The notes under the pieces were generated by a model. It made no database searches, was not told the DNA's origin, and worked only from the letters and a program-made list of their open reading frames with translations. DNA of 64,000 nucleotides from assembly GCF_026712245.1 (NCBI RefSeq), contig NZ_JAPPUY010000002.1, forward strand, positions 959,196-1,023,195. Reading direction: 5' to 3'. The position numbers and the translations under genes are program-made. Numbering within the stretch: the stretch's first letter is position 1; each line of letters begins with the position of its first letter. This document shows positions 39,381 to 48,778 of the stretch, piece by piece. The stretch comes from Roseateles hydrophilus. GTDB taxonomy: Bacteria; Pseudomonadota; Gammaproteobacteria; Burkholderiales; Burkholderiaceae_C.

Positions 39381-42300
39381 TGCTGCAGCAGATCGCGCCA
39401 GGAGACGCGGCGGGTGCCAGCAGTCGCGCTCTTGATCAGCGGGTCTTCCTGCCGCACGCAGCCGGTGGTGCACACCACGGTGCCGACGATGTCGCCGTTG
39501 ACCAGGCTGCTGACCGTCATGGAGGTGGACATGGAGTCCAGGAACACGCTGGTCAGCTTGGCGTCGACCGGGCCGCCGCTGCGGTAGTCGAAGTAGTTGG
39601 CCCAGCTGCTGCCGCCGGCCGTGCAGATATTGCCGGCGTCCACGACGTTGGACATGACGATCAGCGTGCCCAGCACCAGCTGCGGGTCGGTGTTCACGCG
39701 CTCACGGGCCTGGGGCAGGTCCACGAACCAGCCGCCGTTGACGGACAGGTCGACCGGCTTGGGGGCGTTGTTGGTGCGGATGACTTGACCTGCTTTGCAT
39801 CCCGTCATGCCAGTGGGGCAGGTGCCGGCCGTCAGCGTCTGTTCGACGAAGGCATTGCCCGCGTTGCGCGGGTCGCCGATGTCGGTGGTGTCCAGCTTGT
39901 CCTTGATGCCATAGACGGTCTGGCCACCCGAATCGGTCAGGTCGCTCTGGCCCAGGTAGCGGCCCGTGCCCACGTAGACCATGGTGTGTTCATCCACCAG
40001 GCCCAGTTCGGGCCGGGAGGTGATGGGCTGCGCCAGGCCGGTCTTGGAGCGCAGCGTGGCCAGGCGCTGGGCGTCATAGCCGGCCACACCCAAGGTGTTG
40101 TTGATGTCAAAGCGCCAGAGGTTGCCCAGGTTGTCACCGGCGTAGACGCGTTGCTTGGTGTTGTCGACTTTGCTGTCGTCCACCCAGGCCGTGATGTGGG
40201 CCAAACCCGCCGGTGTCGTGGAATTGCCCGCGCCGGTGGAGATGGTGCGTATCAGCGCGCCGGTGATCGCGTTGACGATGTAGAGCCGTCCCACGCCGTC
40301 GCCGGGCGACACGTTGTTGTAGCCGGAGCCGAACATCACGACCCAGGTGCCATCCTTGAGCTTGCCGATCTCAGGCTTGCCGAAGGTCAGGCCCAGGTTG
40401 GTGTCGGTGAACTCCCACAGCGCCTTGGGCGCCTCGGGGTCGGTGACGTCCAGCGCGTAGTAGCTGCGGCCGCCTGCGCCTTGGCCGCCGACCAGCAGCG
40501 TGCGCCAGCGCCCGTCGACGTACACGTCGCGCGAGATCGGCGAGCCGTCCACGAAGTACTCGTGCTGCGTGGCGTACTGCTTGTCCGCCAGCTTGTAGAG
40601 CTTGGGCAGCACGGCGGTCGGCACAAAGGCCCAGGCCTCCACGCCGGTGTCGGCGTTGAAGGCGTGCAGCATGCCGTCGTTGGCGGCCACGTAGACCATG
40701 TTGGTGCGGCCGGCAGCATCGCTCTTGAAGCTGTCGTAGCCGGCATCCACGTAGGCCAGGCGCGGCTTGGTCACGTAGGCCGCTTCCGAGCTGATGATGT
40801 CGCCCAGCACGTAGTTGCGCTGGCGGAAGTACTTGGCGGGCGCAGAGATGTCGCCTTCGTGGGTGCGGTCACCACGGAGGAAGTTCACCAGCGGCTCGCC
40901 AGCCGCACTGGATTGGTCGCCCGACGACAGGCAATAGGGGCCGAAGCTGCAGAACTGCGTCAGCGCGCGGCCGCTGGCGGTGATGTGCGAGAGCGTGAAA
41001 TTGGCCCGCTCAGTGCTGGTCATGCTGGACCAGGTGAAGGGCTTGAGCTTGTTGGGCTCGGCACCCGCGAACATCAGGATGTTGCGCGACGCGTTGCTGT
41101 TGAGCAGGTTGCGGGCCGACCAGTTGGGTGAATCCAGATCGATGGCGCCAGTCTCGATGTTCATCTGCAGGCTGCGCAGCTCGCCCGACCATTCCGCCGA
41201 CACGAAGTTGGAGACGAACACCTTGTTGTCGCCAGCCGAGACGTTGGGGTTGCTCACCGAGGCCGCCGCTGCGGCGCCTGTCTGGCCGTCCAGTGCCTTG
41301 ATCGCGCTCGACAGGCCGGTGTAGAGCGATGTGGGGTTGGACGCGCTGAAGTAGGTGCCGCCGCCGTTCACCGCAGCGTGCCAGAGGTCATCGATGGTGG
41401 TGAGCGTGTTGTTGACGGGCTGGGGCCAGTTGCAGTTGCCAGAGGTCTGCCACGAGCACACGCCGGCAGCGGGGTTGGGCGCCACGCCCTCGCGCACCGA
41501 GTAGAAGTCGCCGGTCACATCGGTCAGGTAGGTCGGCGAGAACTGCATGTAGCCCGAGGCGCCGAGGCCGAGCGTGAAGGTCTTCATGCTCTGTACCTCG
41601 TCGGGCTTGACGGTGGTGTTGGTGCTGTTGCCGCACACATCCGCTGCCGTGCCGCTGCCGCTGCGGCAGTCGGCGCTGCCGGTGGCGCCGGTGCGCAGGT
41701 CCGTGCTGGCGTAGTAGGCGGCGACGTCGGCCAGCGTGTTGCTGGTGGCTGTGCCGTCGTAGGCCGGACGGGGCAGCGTGCTGTCCTGCTCGCCGATCTC
41801 GCTACCGTCCGGCTTGGTGGGGTTGGACCCCTCGTTCCAGAAGCCGTCGGTGGACAGGATGGTGAAGTTGCGCTGGCAGGAGTACTGCACAGGGTCAACC
41901 ACGGTCGAGCCGTTGAAAGTCGTGCCGTTGAGCTTGCCGGCGAACAGCTTGCCGGCCGTGGAGAGGGCAGTGCGCAGCGGTGTGGACCTGAACGGCCGCG
42001 CGGCCACGAGCTTGGCGAACCACTTGGACTTCTGCGTGTAGGCCATCGAGGCCACATCCTCGAAGGTGTCCAGGTTGAGGTAATCGGTGCCCGTGCTGTT
42101 GTTGATGCTCATGTAGCCCACGCGCCGGTTGTTGCCGATGCCGGCGAAGGCGAGGCTGGCCGAGGACTTCATGGACTGCATGCGTGTGTGGTAGTAGGTC
42201 CACCAGTTCGCGAAGTTCGTCATTTCCTCGTCGTAGCTGCAGCTGGTGGCGGCGGTGGTGCAGTCCACGCGGCCGCTGGCCTTGGGGTAGGTCGTGCGGG

Positions 42301-43651
42301 TGGGCACGATGTCCACGCGCTCGAAACGGCCGGTGTAGCTGCCGGGCACGTCAGGCGTGCCGGCGGAGTAGCCGCTGAAGGCAGGCGCAGCCCGGTCCAG
42401 CGGCAGCGTGCAGCCGCCAGCGCTGACGGTGTAGGTGAAGTAGACCGTGGCCGTGGTGTCCACGCCATGCGGGGCGTAGATCGTCACGGTGCGGTTGCCG
42501 GTGGCGGTGTAGCCGGTCGAGGTCTTGGCGCTGATCTGCTCCGCGATCTTGGCGCCCAGTGTGTCGCGGCTGTTGGTGGCCCCGGTGTTGGCATTGAGCA
42601 GGTTCACGCCGCCCACCGTGATGGCGGTCATGTTGATGTAGCAATTCAGGCGGCCGATGACGAAGGTCACGCTGGCACGCGTGGGCGTGTCGCCCTTCAC
42701 GCCGGCCGAGAAGAACTTGGTGGGAAAGCGCGCATGGGCGAAGGTGCCGTTGCGTGTGGCCTGGCATGCGGCCACGCCAGGCGTGGACGCACGGGCGTCA
42801 GCGTCGGTCTTGCACCAGCGCAGCGGCGCCGGGATGGTGTAGACGCCGCCAGCGGTGCCCCGGCAGTCGCGCAGGCTCACGTCGTTGCAGTACTCGGCGG
42901 CAATGATGCGGTAGTAGTGAGGGCCGAAGCTGCGTTCTGCCGTGGTGGCGTTGTCAGGCGCGCCGGTGGCAACCATGCCAGTGCCCGAGGCCACGGTGGG
43001 GTTGTATTTCACGTAGGCCTTGCCGCCCACATTGCCGGGCAGCACGTAGTTGTCGTTGCGCAGGCAGTCCGTGAAGGTGTCATCCACACACCAGGCGGTG
43101 TCCGGGAACTGGGTGGTCAGGTCGATGCTGTTGGTGTTCTGGATGTTGTACGCATCGTTCTTCACCACGGTCCAGTTGGTCGTGTTCGCGCGCGACTGGC
43201 TGGGCCAGGGGGTACCGTTGGCACGAACCGGGGGCTTGTAGTAGACGGCCGGGTCGTAGGCCAGGCCGTTGAAGCCTGCCGTCAGGAAGGGCGGCTGGCC
43301 GCGCAGATTGCCGAAGGGGGCAGCCCCCGTCCAGCAGGCGGCAGAGTTGTTGCCGCCGATGCAGCAGGTGTTGTTGAAGTCGCCGCTGTTGACGGGCGTG
43401 GCGCCCGTGCTGCGGCACAGCCTGGGGTCCGGGTCACCATCGCCGTTGATGTGATCAGGCAGGAAGTCAAAGCCCATCGAGCCCGAGTCGTCCAGGATGA
43501 ACATCAGGTTGGTCTTGACCGCATCCGGGTTGGCCACCACCAACGGCGACTGCGCGATGTCGGTGACCGCTGCCAGCGCCGGGCGGCTCAGGACGAGCGC
43601 CCCCAGGCTGCAGACCAGGGCAAAAATCAGGCGGGATGAACTGAACTTCAT
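39377..43651 (-). CDS. pilY1: PilY1, type IV pilus tip adhesin/assembly factor
   Basis: 1424 residues from ATG at 43651 (MKFSSSRLIFALVC), with GAGGTC upstream; 43672 is an alternative. Signal peptide ends PALAAV. A von Willebrand A-like N-terminal region has MIDAS residues D54-x-S56-x-S58 (LDDSGSMG) and an acidic Asp-rich loop (DHINGDGDPDPR). A large variable middle follows, then the C-terminal PilY1 beta-propeller with NMVYVAANDGMLHAFN, GSGYNNVSPGD and the calcium-site-like AGDNLGNLWRFDI. Located at the tip of pili, it primes assembly with the minor pilins and mediates adhesion in characterised species. Confidence 0.93.
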   Translation of the reverse strand: MKFSSSRLIFALVCSLGALVLSRPALAAVTDIAQSPLVVANPDAVKTNLMFILDDSGSMGFDFLPDHINGDGDPDPRLCRSTGATPVNSGDFNNTCCIGGNNSAACWTGAAPFGNLRGQPPFLTAGFNGLAYDPAVYYKPPVRANGTPWPSQSRANTTNWTVVKNDAYNIQNTNSIDLTTQFPDTAWCVDDTFTDCLRNDNYVLPGNVGGKAYVKYNPTVASGTGMVATGAPDNATTAERSFGPHYYRIIAAEYCNDVSLRDCRGTAGGVYTIPAPLRWCKTDADARASTPGVAACQATRNGTFAHARFPTKFFSAGVKGDTPTRASVTFVIGRLNCYINMTAITVGGVNLLNANTGATNSRDTLGAKIAEQISAKTSTGYTATGNRTVTIYAPHGVDTTATVYFTYTVSAGGCTLPLDRAAPAFSGYSAGTPDVPGSYTGRFERVDIVPTRTTYPKASGRVDCTTAATSCSYDEEMTNFANWWTYYHTRMQSMKSSASLAFAGIGNNRRVGYMSINNSTGTDYLNLDTFEDVASMAYTQKSKWFAKLVAARPFRSTPLRTALSTAGKLFAGKLNGTTFNGSTVVDPVQYSCQRNFTILSTDGFWNEGSNPTKPDGSEIGEQDSTLPRPAYDGTATSNTLADVAAYYASTDLRTGATGSADCRSGSGTAADVCGNSTNTTVKPDEVQSMKTFTLGLGASGYMQFSPTYLTDVTGDFYSVREGVAPNPAAGVCSWQTSGNCNWPQPVNNTLTTIDDLWHAAVNGGGTYFSASNPTSLYTGLSSAIKALDGQTGAAAAASVSNPNVSAGDNKVFVSNFVSAEWSGELRSLQMNIETGAIDLDSPNWSARNLLNSNASRNILMFAGAEPNKLKPFTWSSMTSTERANFTLSHITASGRALTQFCSFGPYCLSSGDQSSAAGEPLVNFLRGDRTHEGDISAPAKYFRQRNYVLGDIISSEAAYVTKPRLAYVDAGYDSFKSDAAGRTNMVYVAANDGMLHAFNADTGVEAWAFVPTAVLPKLYKLADKQYATQHEYFVDGSPISRDVYVDGRWRTLLVGGQGAGGRSYYALDVTDPEAPKALWEFTDTNLGLTFGKPEIGKLKDGTWVVMFGSGYNNVSPGDGVGRLYIVNAITGALIRTISTGAGNSTTPAGLAHITAWVDDSKVDNTKQRVYAGDNLGNLWRFDINNTLGVAGYDAQRLATLRSKTGLAQPITSRPELGLVDEHTMVYVGTGRYLGQSDLTDSGGQTVYGIKDKLDTTDIGDPRNAGNAFVEQTLTAGTCPTGMTGCKAGQVIRTNNAPKPVDLSVNGGWFVDLPQARERVNTDPQLVLGTLIVMSNVVDAGNICTAGGSSWANYFDYRSGGPVDAKLTSVFLDSMSTSMTVSSLVNGDIVGTVVCTTGCVRQEDPLIKSATAGTRRVSWRDLLQQ

Positions 43652-43677
43652 GATGACCTCGGCGTGGTGCATGCCGC

Positions 43678-44319
43678 TCAGATGGCGGCCACGACCTGGA
43701 TGAAACTGGTGGCGTTGCGCGGCCCTTGCACGCGCACGGTGATGCGGTAATAGACCTGGCCCAGGCCATTGACCTGCTCATTGCCGCCGCGGCTGTTGTT
43801 CTGCGACGTGGCCAGCGCTGGAGAGGTCTCGCACACCGAATCCTTGGGCGGGCCGGCATTGGCGCACAGCCGGTGGATGACGAAGGACACGCGATTGCCG
43901 GCAGCGTCTGCCGCGAGATCGTTCACCTGGCTGGCCGCCGCGAGCGTCTGCCAGAAACCTTCCCATGTCTGGGTGACGCCAGGGTCGGCCCGCGTGGCGA
44001 CGTAATTGAAGCGCGAGCCGTCGGCTTTCGACAGGTTGCCGTAGAGGCGATTGGCATCGACCGGGGGCGCACCCGGTGTGGCACCGGCCAGCTTCTCGGT
44101 TGACAACTGTTCCAGCCACGCCAGTGCCGTCTCCACGCCGCCGTCGGCGGCTTGGACGGCCGCTTGCTGGTAGGCCAGGTTGCCGGCCACCCGGTTGCTG
44201 CCGAGCACGCCGCGCATCAGGCCCACGGCGGCGAGCGACAAGGCCGCGAGCACCACCAGTGCCAGCACCAGCACCAGGCCTTGTTGACGACCGAGGGAGG
44301 AGCGCATGGTCAAGGGCAT
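43678..44319 (-). CDS. pilX: PilX, minor pilin
   Basis: 213 residues from ATG at 44319 (44307 also possible). Leader RSSLGRQQG, then hydrophobic helix LVLVLALVVLAALSLAAVGLM without Glu5, as usual for PilX. Mature part has RVAGNLAYQQAAVQAADGG..ALAWL, the conserved PilX N-terminal motif. Works with PilV, PilW, FimT and PilY1 to initiate pili. Overlaps the pilW stop. Confidence 0.88.
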   Translation of the reverse strand: MPLTMRSSLGRQQGLVLVLALVVLAALSLAAVGLMRGVLGSNRVAGNLAYQQAAVQAADGGVETALAWLEQLSTEKLAGATPGAPPVDANRLYGNLSKADGSRFNYVATRADPGVTQTWEGFWQTLAAASQVNDLAADAAGNRVSFVIHRLCANAGPPKDSVCETSPALATSQNNSRGGNEQVNGLGQVYYRITVRVQGPRNATSFIQVVAAI

Positions 44320-45353
44320 CCCGTGAAGGTGAGCGGCATGTTGCGCAGCGGCACCGTGGTTTCGAAGGTCTTGTAGCGAAAGCGTTGCCAGCCTTCCGCG
44401 AGTTGGATGGGCGCCTCCGCCGAGGCCCATGTCGGCGCGGGGACGTCCAGGTCTTGTGCTTCGGCCTGGCGGTTGCGCGCCACCAGCGCAAGGCGCACGC
44501 CATAGATGCGTGACCAGGCGCAGACACCGCCTGGGAACTGGGCATTCGGCGGCATCTGCGCAAAGCTGTCGACCACGAGGTCGCGCGTTGGCGCCGTGGT
44601 GTCGATGGCGTATTCCGCCCGCAGGCTGACGATGTTGTCGGCGACTTCTGTCCAGTTCTCGGGGGCGGCACTGGCGCAGTTGTGGGTCAGAAAATCACAG
44701 GCCGTCAGCCGCCCCTGACGCACTGCGTAGGCCATGAAGCGCGGGGTGCGACCCAGGTTGAACAGCATGCCGCCAGCCACGCCATTGGCGCCCAGCGCCA
44801 CGCTGATCGTGTTGCCCACCGGGGCTGCGCTGAGGCTGGTGAGGTCCAGTGCACAAGGCGCCGCCCGGGTGGCGGGGGTGGCGATCAGCCGGTCGCCCAG
44901 CTGGTGGGCCTGTGGAGCGCCGACTGTGTACTGGGCGGCGCTGGGTTGCGTGACGATCAGCGCCCCCTCGGGCCCGCCCCAGCCTGAGCCGTAGCTGACC
45001 AGCAGCACATCCGTGTCGTCATCACCGGCCGGGATGCCGGCCGGGTTGATCTGCAGCGGCAGCAATTGGGCCACGCTGCGGCCATTGCCAAGATTGAGCT
45101 GGCAGGCCATGAGCTGCGGATTGGCGATGCCCTGGCCAGCCTGGCGCAGGTCACGCTGCAGCAGGCTCAGCGCGATCGCGCCGGTGGTGGACGCGTCGTC
45201 GCCACCCGTGGTGGTGCGGCGCTGCCCCTCGGAGACCTTGAAGACCTGCATCACCACGATGACGGCGGCCATGGCCACGACGATGCCCACCATCAGCTCC
45301 ACGAGGCTGAAGCCGGCGAACCGATGCGGCGTGTGCGAGGAAGTGGAGGGCAT
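44310..45353 (-). CDS. pilW: PilW, minor pilin
   Basis: 347 residues, the longest minor pilin here as expected for PilW. Leader ends RFAG, followed by FSLVELMVGIVVAMAAVIVV with Glu5; then IALSLLQRDLRQAGQGI, a PilW signature, and a cysteine-containing globular domain (MACQLN; LTACDFLTHNCAS). Overlaps the pilV stop as ATGA. Confidence 0.93.
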   Translation of the reverse strand: MPSTSSHTPHRFAGFSLVELMVGIVVAMAAVIVVMQVFKVSEGQRRTTTGGDDASTTGAIALSLLQRDLRQAGQGIANPQLMACQLNLGNGRSVAQLLPLQINPAGIPAGDDDTDVLLVSYGSGWGGPEGALIVTQPSAAQYTVGAPQAHQLGDRLIATPATRAAPCALDLTSLSAAPVGNTISVALGANGVAGGMLFNLGRTPRFMAYAVRQGRLTACDFLTHNCASAAPENWTEVADNIVSLRAEYAIDTTAPTRDLVVDSFAQMPPNAQFPGGVCAWSRIYGVRLALVARNRQAEAQDLDVPAPTWASAEAPIQLAEGWQRFRYKTFETTVPLRNMPLTFTGCP

Positions 45354-45844
45354 CAGTTGATCTCGTTGACCAGCACGAGGCTGTGGTGGGGGTCACCGGT
45401 GGGTTCGCCCGGCGCCTTCCAGCGCATGGTGATCGTGACGCGCGTGCCGGGCGGCAGCGTGCTGGGGGTCTCGACGCCGGCCACCAGCGTCGGCAGCCGC
45501 GGAATGGCCTGCAGGGCCACCGTGGGGGGCTGCGAGTCTGCGCCGGGCAACGCCGCGGCCACGCGCGCCTTCCACGCGTTGTACTGGGCGCCACCGGTGC
45601 CGGCACTGCTGAATCCGGCTTGCAAGATGGCGAAGGTGCGGCCGCTGAGCCACATCTGCCCGATCAGTTCGTTGGCCAGCAGCGTGGCATCAGCCCGGTA
45701 CTTGGCTTGGCCGGACTGCTTGATCGCGTTCGCCTGAAGGCCCACCAGGCCCAGCACGCCGAGCGCGAAGATCAGCAGCGCGATCAGCACCTCCAGCAGC
45801 ATGACGCCGGATTGCGCATGACGGGGGCGGGAGCGATTCAGCAT
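45353..45844 (-). CDS. pilV: PilV, minor pilin
   Basis: 163 residues from ATG at 45844. Leader MLNRSRPRHAQSG, then VMLLEVLIALLIFALGVLG with Glu5, and LVGLQANAIKQSGQAKYRADA, a standard PilV stretch. Overlaps the fimT stop by 7 bases and pilW by 3, so the operon is tightly coupled. Confidence 0.93.
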   Translation of the reverse strand: MLNRSRPRHAQSGVMLLEVLIALLIFALGVLGLVGLQANAIKQSGQAKYRADATLLANELIGQMWLSGRTFAILQAGFSSAGTGGAQYNAWKARVAAALPGADSQPPTVALQAIPRLPTLVAGVETPSTLPPGTRVTITMRWKAPGEPTGDPHHSLVLVNEIN

Positions 45845-46458
45845 GCTTGGGGGTCGCCAGAGGCGGCGGCGGGGTTGCACATGCGCACCTGGCCGGCGGG
45901 CGACACGACGATGCGCAGACAGGTCACCTTGCCACCTGCCGCCACGCAGCTGCCGTTGGCGGCCGTCGGGGTGAAGTCGTAGGTGACGGTGTTGACGTTG
46001 GCGCCTGCAGCGGTTGGGGCCTGGCGGCCGAGACCGTTGAAAACCACCTGGTCGGCATCGGCACGCACGGCAACGCCGCCGCCCGTCTCGCTTGCCGCAC
46101 GCAGTTGCAGGATGCCGGGCGCGGCGGTGTCGCTTGCGGGCTCATTGCAGCGGCCCTCGACGGAGTCGTCGGCCGGGTCCACCAGGTCGACCACCCAGTT
46201 GCCGCTGGCCGTGCTGCGCTGGCAGTTCGCGTCCAGCGAGGTGGTCAGCTGGAAGCGGATCTGCATGTTGCGTGTCGTGGCCTCGCTCTTGGCGTATTGC
46301 AGGCCGGCCAGCAGGCCCTCGGCCGTGGCGCGGATGCGCGTGCCGGTGATCCAGGCCGAGAAGCTCGGCAGCGCCATCGCCAGCATGACGCCACCGATGA
46401 CCAGGGCCACCATCGCCTCGACGAGGCTGATGCCCTGCTGCCGCCTTGCGGTCAGCAC
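45838..46458 (-). CDS. fimT: FimT/GspH-like minor pilin
   Basis: 206 residues with a GTG start at 46458 that overlaps the pilE stop. Leader VLTARRQQG then ISLVEAMVALVIGGVMLAMA with Glu5; following SAWITGTRIRATAEGLLAGLQYAKSEA matches the FimT/GspH family. The globular part ends in a cysteine-containing loop. Minor pilin of the PilVWX/FimT initiation complex; FimT of some species also binds DNA during uptake. Confidence 0.9.
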   Translation of the reverse strand: MLTARRQQGISLVEAMVALVIGGVMLAMALPSFSAWITGTRIRATAEGLLAGLQYAKSEATTRNMQIRFQLTTSLDANCQRSTASGNWVVDLVDPADDSVEGRCNEPASDTAAPGILQLRAASETGGGVAVRADADQVVFNGLGRQAPTAAGANVNTVTYDFTPTAANGSCVAAGGKVTCLRIVVSPAGQVRMCNPAAASGDPQAC

Positions 46459-46910
46459 GATCCGTCCTTCTTGATGACCCAGCACGTGGTGCTGCCGGTC
46501 CAGCCCGTGGGCACCGTCGATGTCTTGCTGCCGGCCTGGTTGATCGTGTAGGTGAAGCCGGCCATCGAGTTCTTGCCGACTGCCTGGATGACAAAGCCTG
46601 TCGCGCTGGCCGCGGAGCAGCTGAAGTCGAAGTGTTTGCCCGATGTGTCGCTGGCGCACCCCGGGTTGTTGGCATTCGTCGTGTTGGCGTAGGTGCGGAA
46701 GTCCTGGAAGTACTGCTCGGCCTGCACGGCCCGGGTGGCCAGCGCGTTGGTCGCATCGGGGATGCGGCCGCGGGTCACGTACGCGGTGTACTGCGGCACC
46801 GCCACTGCCGCCAGGATGGACACAATGGCCACCGCGATCATCAACTCGATGAGCGTGAAGCCGCTGAGGCTGGCGTAGGGGCGTTGGCGATGCATGGCGA
46901 GCTTCTTCAT
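46452..46910 (-). CDS. pilE: Type IV pilin PilE
   Basis: 152 residues. Leader MKKLAMHRQRPYASLSG then FTLIELMIAVAIVSILAAVA with Glu5, followed by VPQYTAYVTRGRIPDATNAL. Four cysteines in the mature part (two around residues 84-98, two at the C-terminal end) can form disulfides; the last pair bounds a small D-region-like loop (CWVIKKDGSC). First gene of the minor pilin operon, so probably PilE-type minor pilin rather than the major PilA; either is possible. Confidence 0.9.
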   Translation of the reverse strand: MKKLAMHRQRPYASLSGFTLIELMIAVAIVSILAAVAVPQYTAYVTRGRIPDATNALATRAVQAEQYFQDFRTYANTTNANNPGCASDTSGKHFDFSCSAASATGFVIQAVGKNSMAGFTYTINQAGSKTSTVPTGWTGSTTCWVIKKDGSC

Positions 46911-47131
46911 GGCAGTGCAACTATTTTGGTGGCGGGGTGGCGTTCTAGCCTACCGCTCGTCGCAGGGCGATGAACGCTGGTCGCGCAGCGATCGCCGAGC
47001 GTGAACTGGCACACGCTCAGGCCCGGTTGGATCTGCATTCGGCAGCGCAAGCCTTGCGCGGGGCGCGCTAGCCAGGCTGCTTTACCGGCTCTTTGCAAGC
47101 CGGTCCGTAGCATCTCGGTGTTTCCCCTATC
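46911..47131. other. pilE-mlaF divergent intergenic region
   Basis: About 220 bases that must hold promoters for both operons. I saw no convincing terminator, RNA gene or family-matching open frame. Confidence 0.6.
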
Positions 47132-47983
47132 ATGGCGCCCTTTCATCCCGCTCGGCTCCGGCCCGTCCGCGTGACTTCCTTGGCATCCGTACCTCTGATC
47201 GAACTGCGCAACGTCAGCTGTGGCTATGGCGATCGCGTGATCCTCGACGGCGTCAACCTGAAGCTGGAGCGCGGCAAGATCCTGGCGCTGATCGGCACCT
47301 CGGGCGGCGGCAAGACCACCGTGCTGCGGCTGTTGGGGCGGCAACTGCGGCCGCTGTCGGGCCAGGTGCTGTTCGACGGGCAGGATCTCGCGCCGCTGGA
47401 CTTGGCCGGCCTGTACGCCGTGCGTCGACGCATGGGCATGCTGTTTCAGTTCGGCGCGCTGTTCACCGATCTCAGTGTGTTCGAGAACGTGGCCTTCCCG
47501 CTGCGCGAGCACACCGACCTGCCCGAGGCCATGATCCGCGACCTCGTGCTGATGAAGCTCAACGCCGTGGGCCTGCGCGGCGCGCGCGACCTGCTGCCCA
47601 GCGAGATCTCCGGCGGCATGGCGCGCCGCGTCGCACTGGCCCGCGCCATCGCGCTGGACCCCGACCTCGTGCTGTACGACGAGCCCTTCGCCGGCCTGGA
47701 CCCGATTTCCCTGGGCATTGCCGCCCGCCTGATCCGTGACCTGAACGATGCGCTGGGCCTGACGAGCGTCATCGTCTCGCACGACCTGCACGAAACCTTC
47801 CAGATCGCCGACCACGTTGCCATGGTGGCCAATGGCCGCATCGTGGCGCAGGGCTCGCCGGACGAGCTGCGCCACAGTGACGACCCGCTGGTGCGCCAGT
47901 TCGTTGGCGCCGAGGCCGATGGCCCGGTGCGCTTCCACCAGCCGGCCAGGCCGGTGGCCGAAGACTTCGGGGTGTCGGCATGA
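47132..47983 (+). CDS. mlaF: MlaF, phospholipid transport ATPase
   Basis: 283 residues from ATG at 47132 (a GTG at 47171 just before the conserved region is an alternative). Walker A GTSGGGKTT, signature ISGGMARRVALARAIA, Walker B LVLYDEPFAGLDP, H-loop VSHDLHE; FQFGALFTDLSVFENVAFP is characteristic of MlaF. Energises the MlaFEDB inner-membrane complex that moves phospholipids and keeps the outer membrane asymmetric. Confidence 0.94.
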   Translation: MAPFHPARLRPVRVTSLASVPLIELRNVSCGYGDRVILDGVNLKLERGKILALIGTSGGGKTTVLRLLGRQLRPLSGQVLFDGQDLAPLDLAGLYAVRRRMGMLFQFGALFTDLSVFENVAFPLREHTDLPEAMIRDLVLMKLNAVGLRGARDLLPSEISGGMARRVALARAIALDPDLVLYDEPFAGLDPISLGIAARLIRDLNDALGLTSVIVSHDLHETFQIADHVAMVANGRIVAQGSPDELRHSDDPLVRQFVGAEADGPVRFHQPARPVAEDFGVSA

Positions 47984-48759
47984 TCGGCTTCGCGACACGT
48001 CTGGGCGCCGGTGTGCGCCACAAGCTCGTCGACATCGGCGCGGCGGCTCGCTTGTTCCTCAGCCTGCTGGCGCGCTCGCCGAAGGCGCTGGCGCGCTTCG
48101 TTCTCGTGCGCGAGCAGGTCTTCCACCTGGGCAACAAGTCGCTGTCCATCATCGGCGTGTCGGGTCTGTTCGTGGGCTTCGTGCTGGCACTGCAGGGCTA
48201 CTACACACTGCAGCGCTACGGCTCCGCCGAGGCGGTGGGCCTGCTGGTGGCGCTGAGCTTGGTGCGTGAGCTCGGCCCGGTCGTCACGGCGTTGCTGTTT
48301 GCCGGGCGCGCGGGCACCTCGCTGACGGCCGAGATCGGCCTGATGAAGGCTGGTGAGCAGCTCACGGCCATGGAGATGATGGCTGTCGACCCCGTGCAGC
48401 GTGTGCTCGCGCCGCGTTTCTGGGGCGGCTTCATTGCCATGCCGTTACTTGCGGCTGTGTTTTCGGCCGTCGGCATCATCGGCGGCTGGCTGGTGGCGGT
48501 GCCGTTGATCGGCATTGATGCCGGCGCGTTCTGGTCGCAGATGCAGGGCGGTGTGGATGTGTTCGCGGACGTCGGCAATGGCGTCGTCAAGAGTCTGGTG
48601 TTCGGCGTGACGGTGACCTTCGTGGCGCTGCTGCAGGGCTACACCTGCCGGCCGACGCCGGAAGGTGTGTCGGCCGCCACCACGCGCACGGTGGTGCTGT
48701 CGTCCCTCGCCGTGCTGGCGGCGGACTTCATGCTGACCGCGATGATGTTTTCTATTTGA
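47980..48759 (+). CDS. mlaE: MlaE, phospholipid transport permease
   Basis: 259 residues, permease of the MlaE family with about five membrane helices. Conserved features: GYYTLQRYGSAEAVGLLVALSL region, RELGPVVTALLFAGRAG, SLTAEIGLMKAGEQL and AMEMMAVDPVQRV. Overlaps mlaF by 4 bases. Confidence 0.95.
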   Translation: MIGFATRLGAGVRHKLVDIGAAARLFLSLLARSPKALARFVLVREQVFHLGNKSLSIIGVSGLFVGFVLALQGYYTLQRYGSAEAVGLLVALSLVRELGPVVTALLFAGRAGTSLTAEIGLMKAGEQLTAMEMMAVDPVQRVLAPRFWGGFIAMPLLAAVFSAVGIIGGWLVAVPLIGIDAGAFWSQMQGGVDVFADVGNGVVKSLVFGVTVTFVALLQGYTCRPTPEGVSAATTRTVVLSSLAVLAADFMLTAMMFSI

Positions 48760-48778
48760 ATGGAGTCAGGGAGTACAC

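Noticed and set aside
41378..43639. 753-residue open frame on the plus strand opposite pilY1
   Set aside because: Its translation is rich in Val, Gly, Arg, Ala and Gln-His runs with no motifs, typical of antisense frames in GC-rich DNA; pilY1 on the other strand has clear family features.
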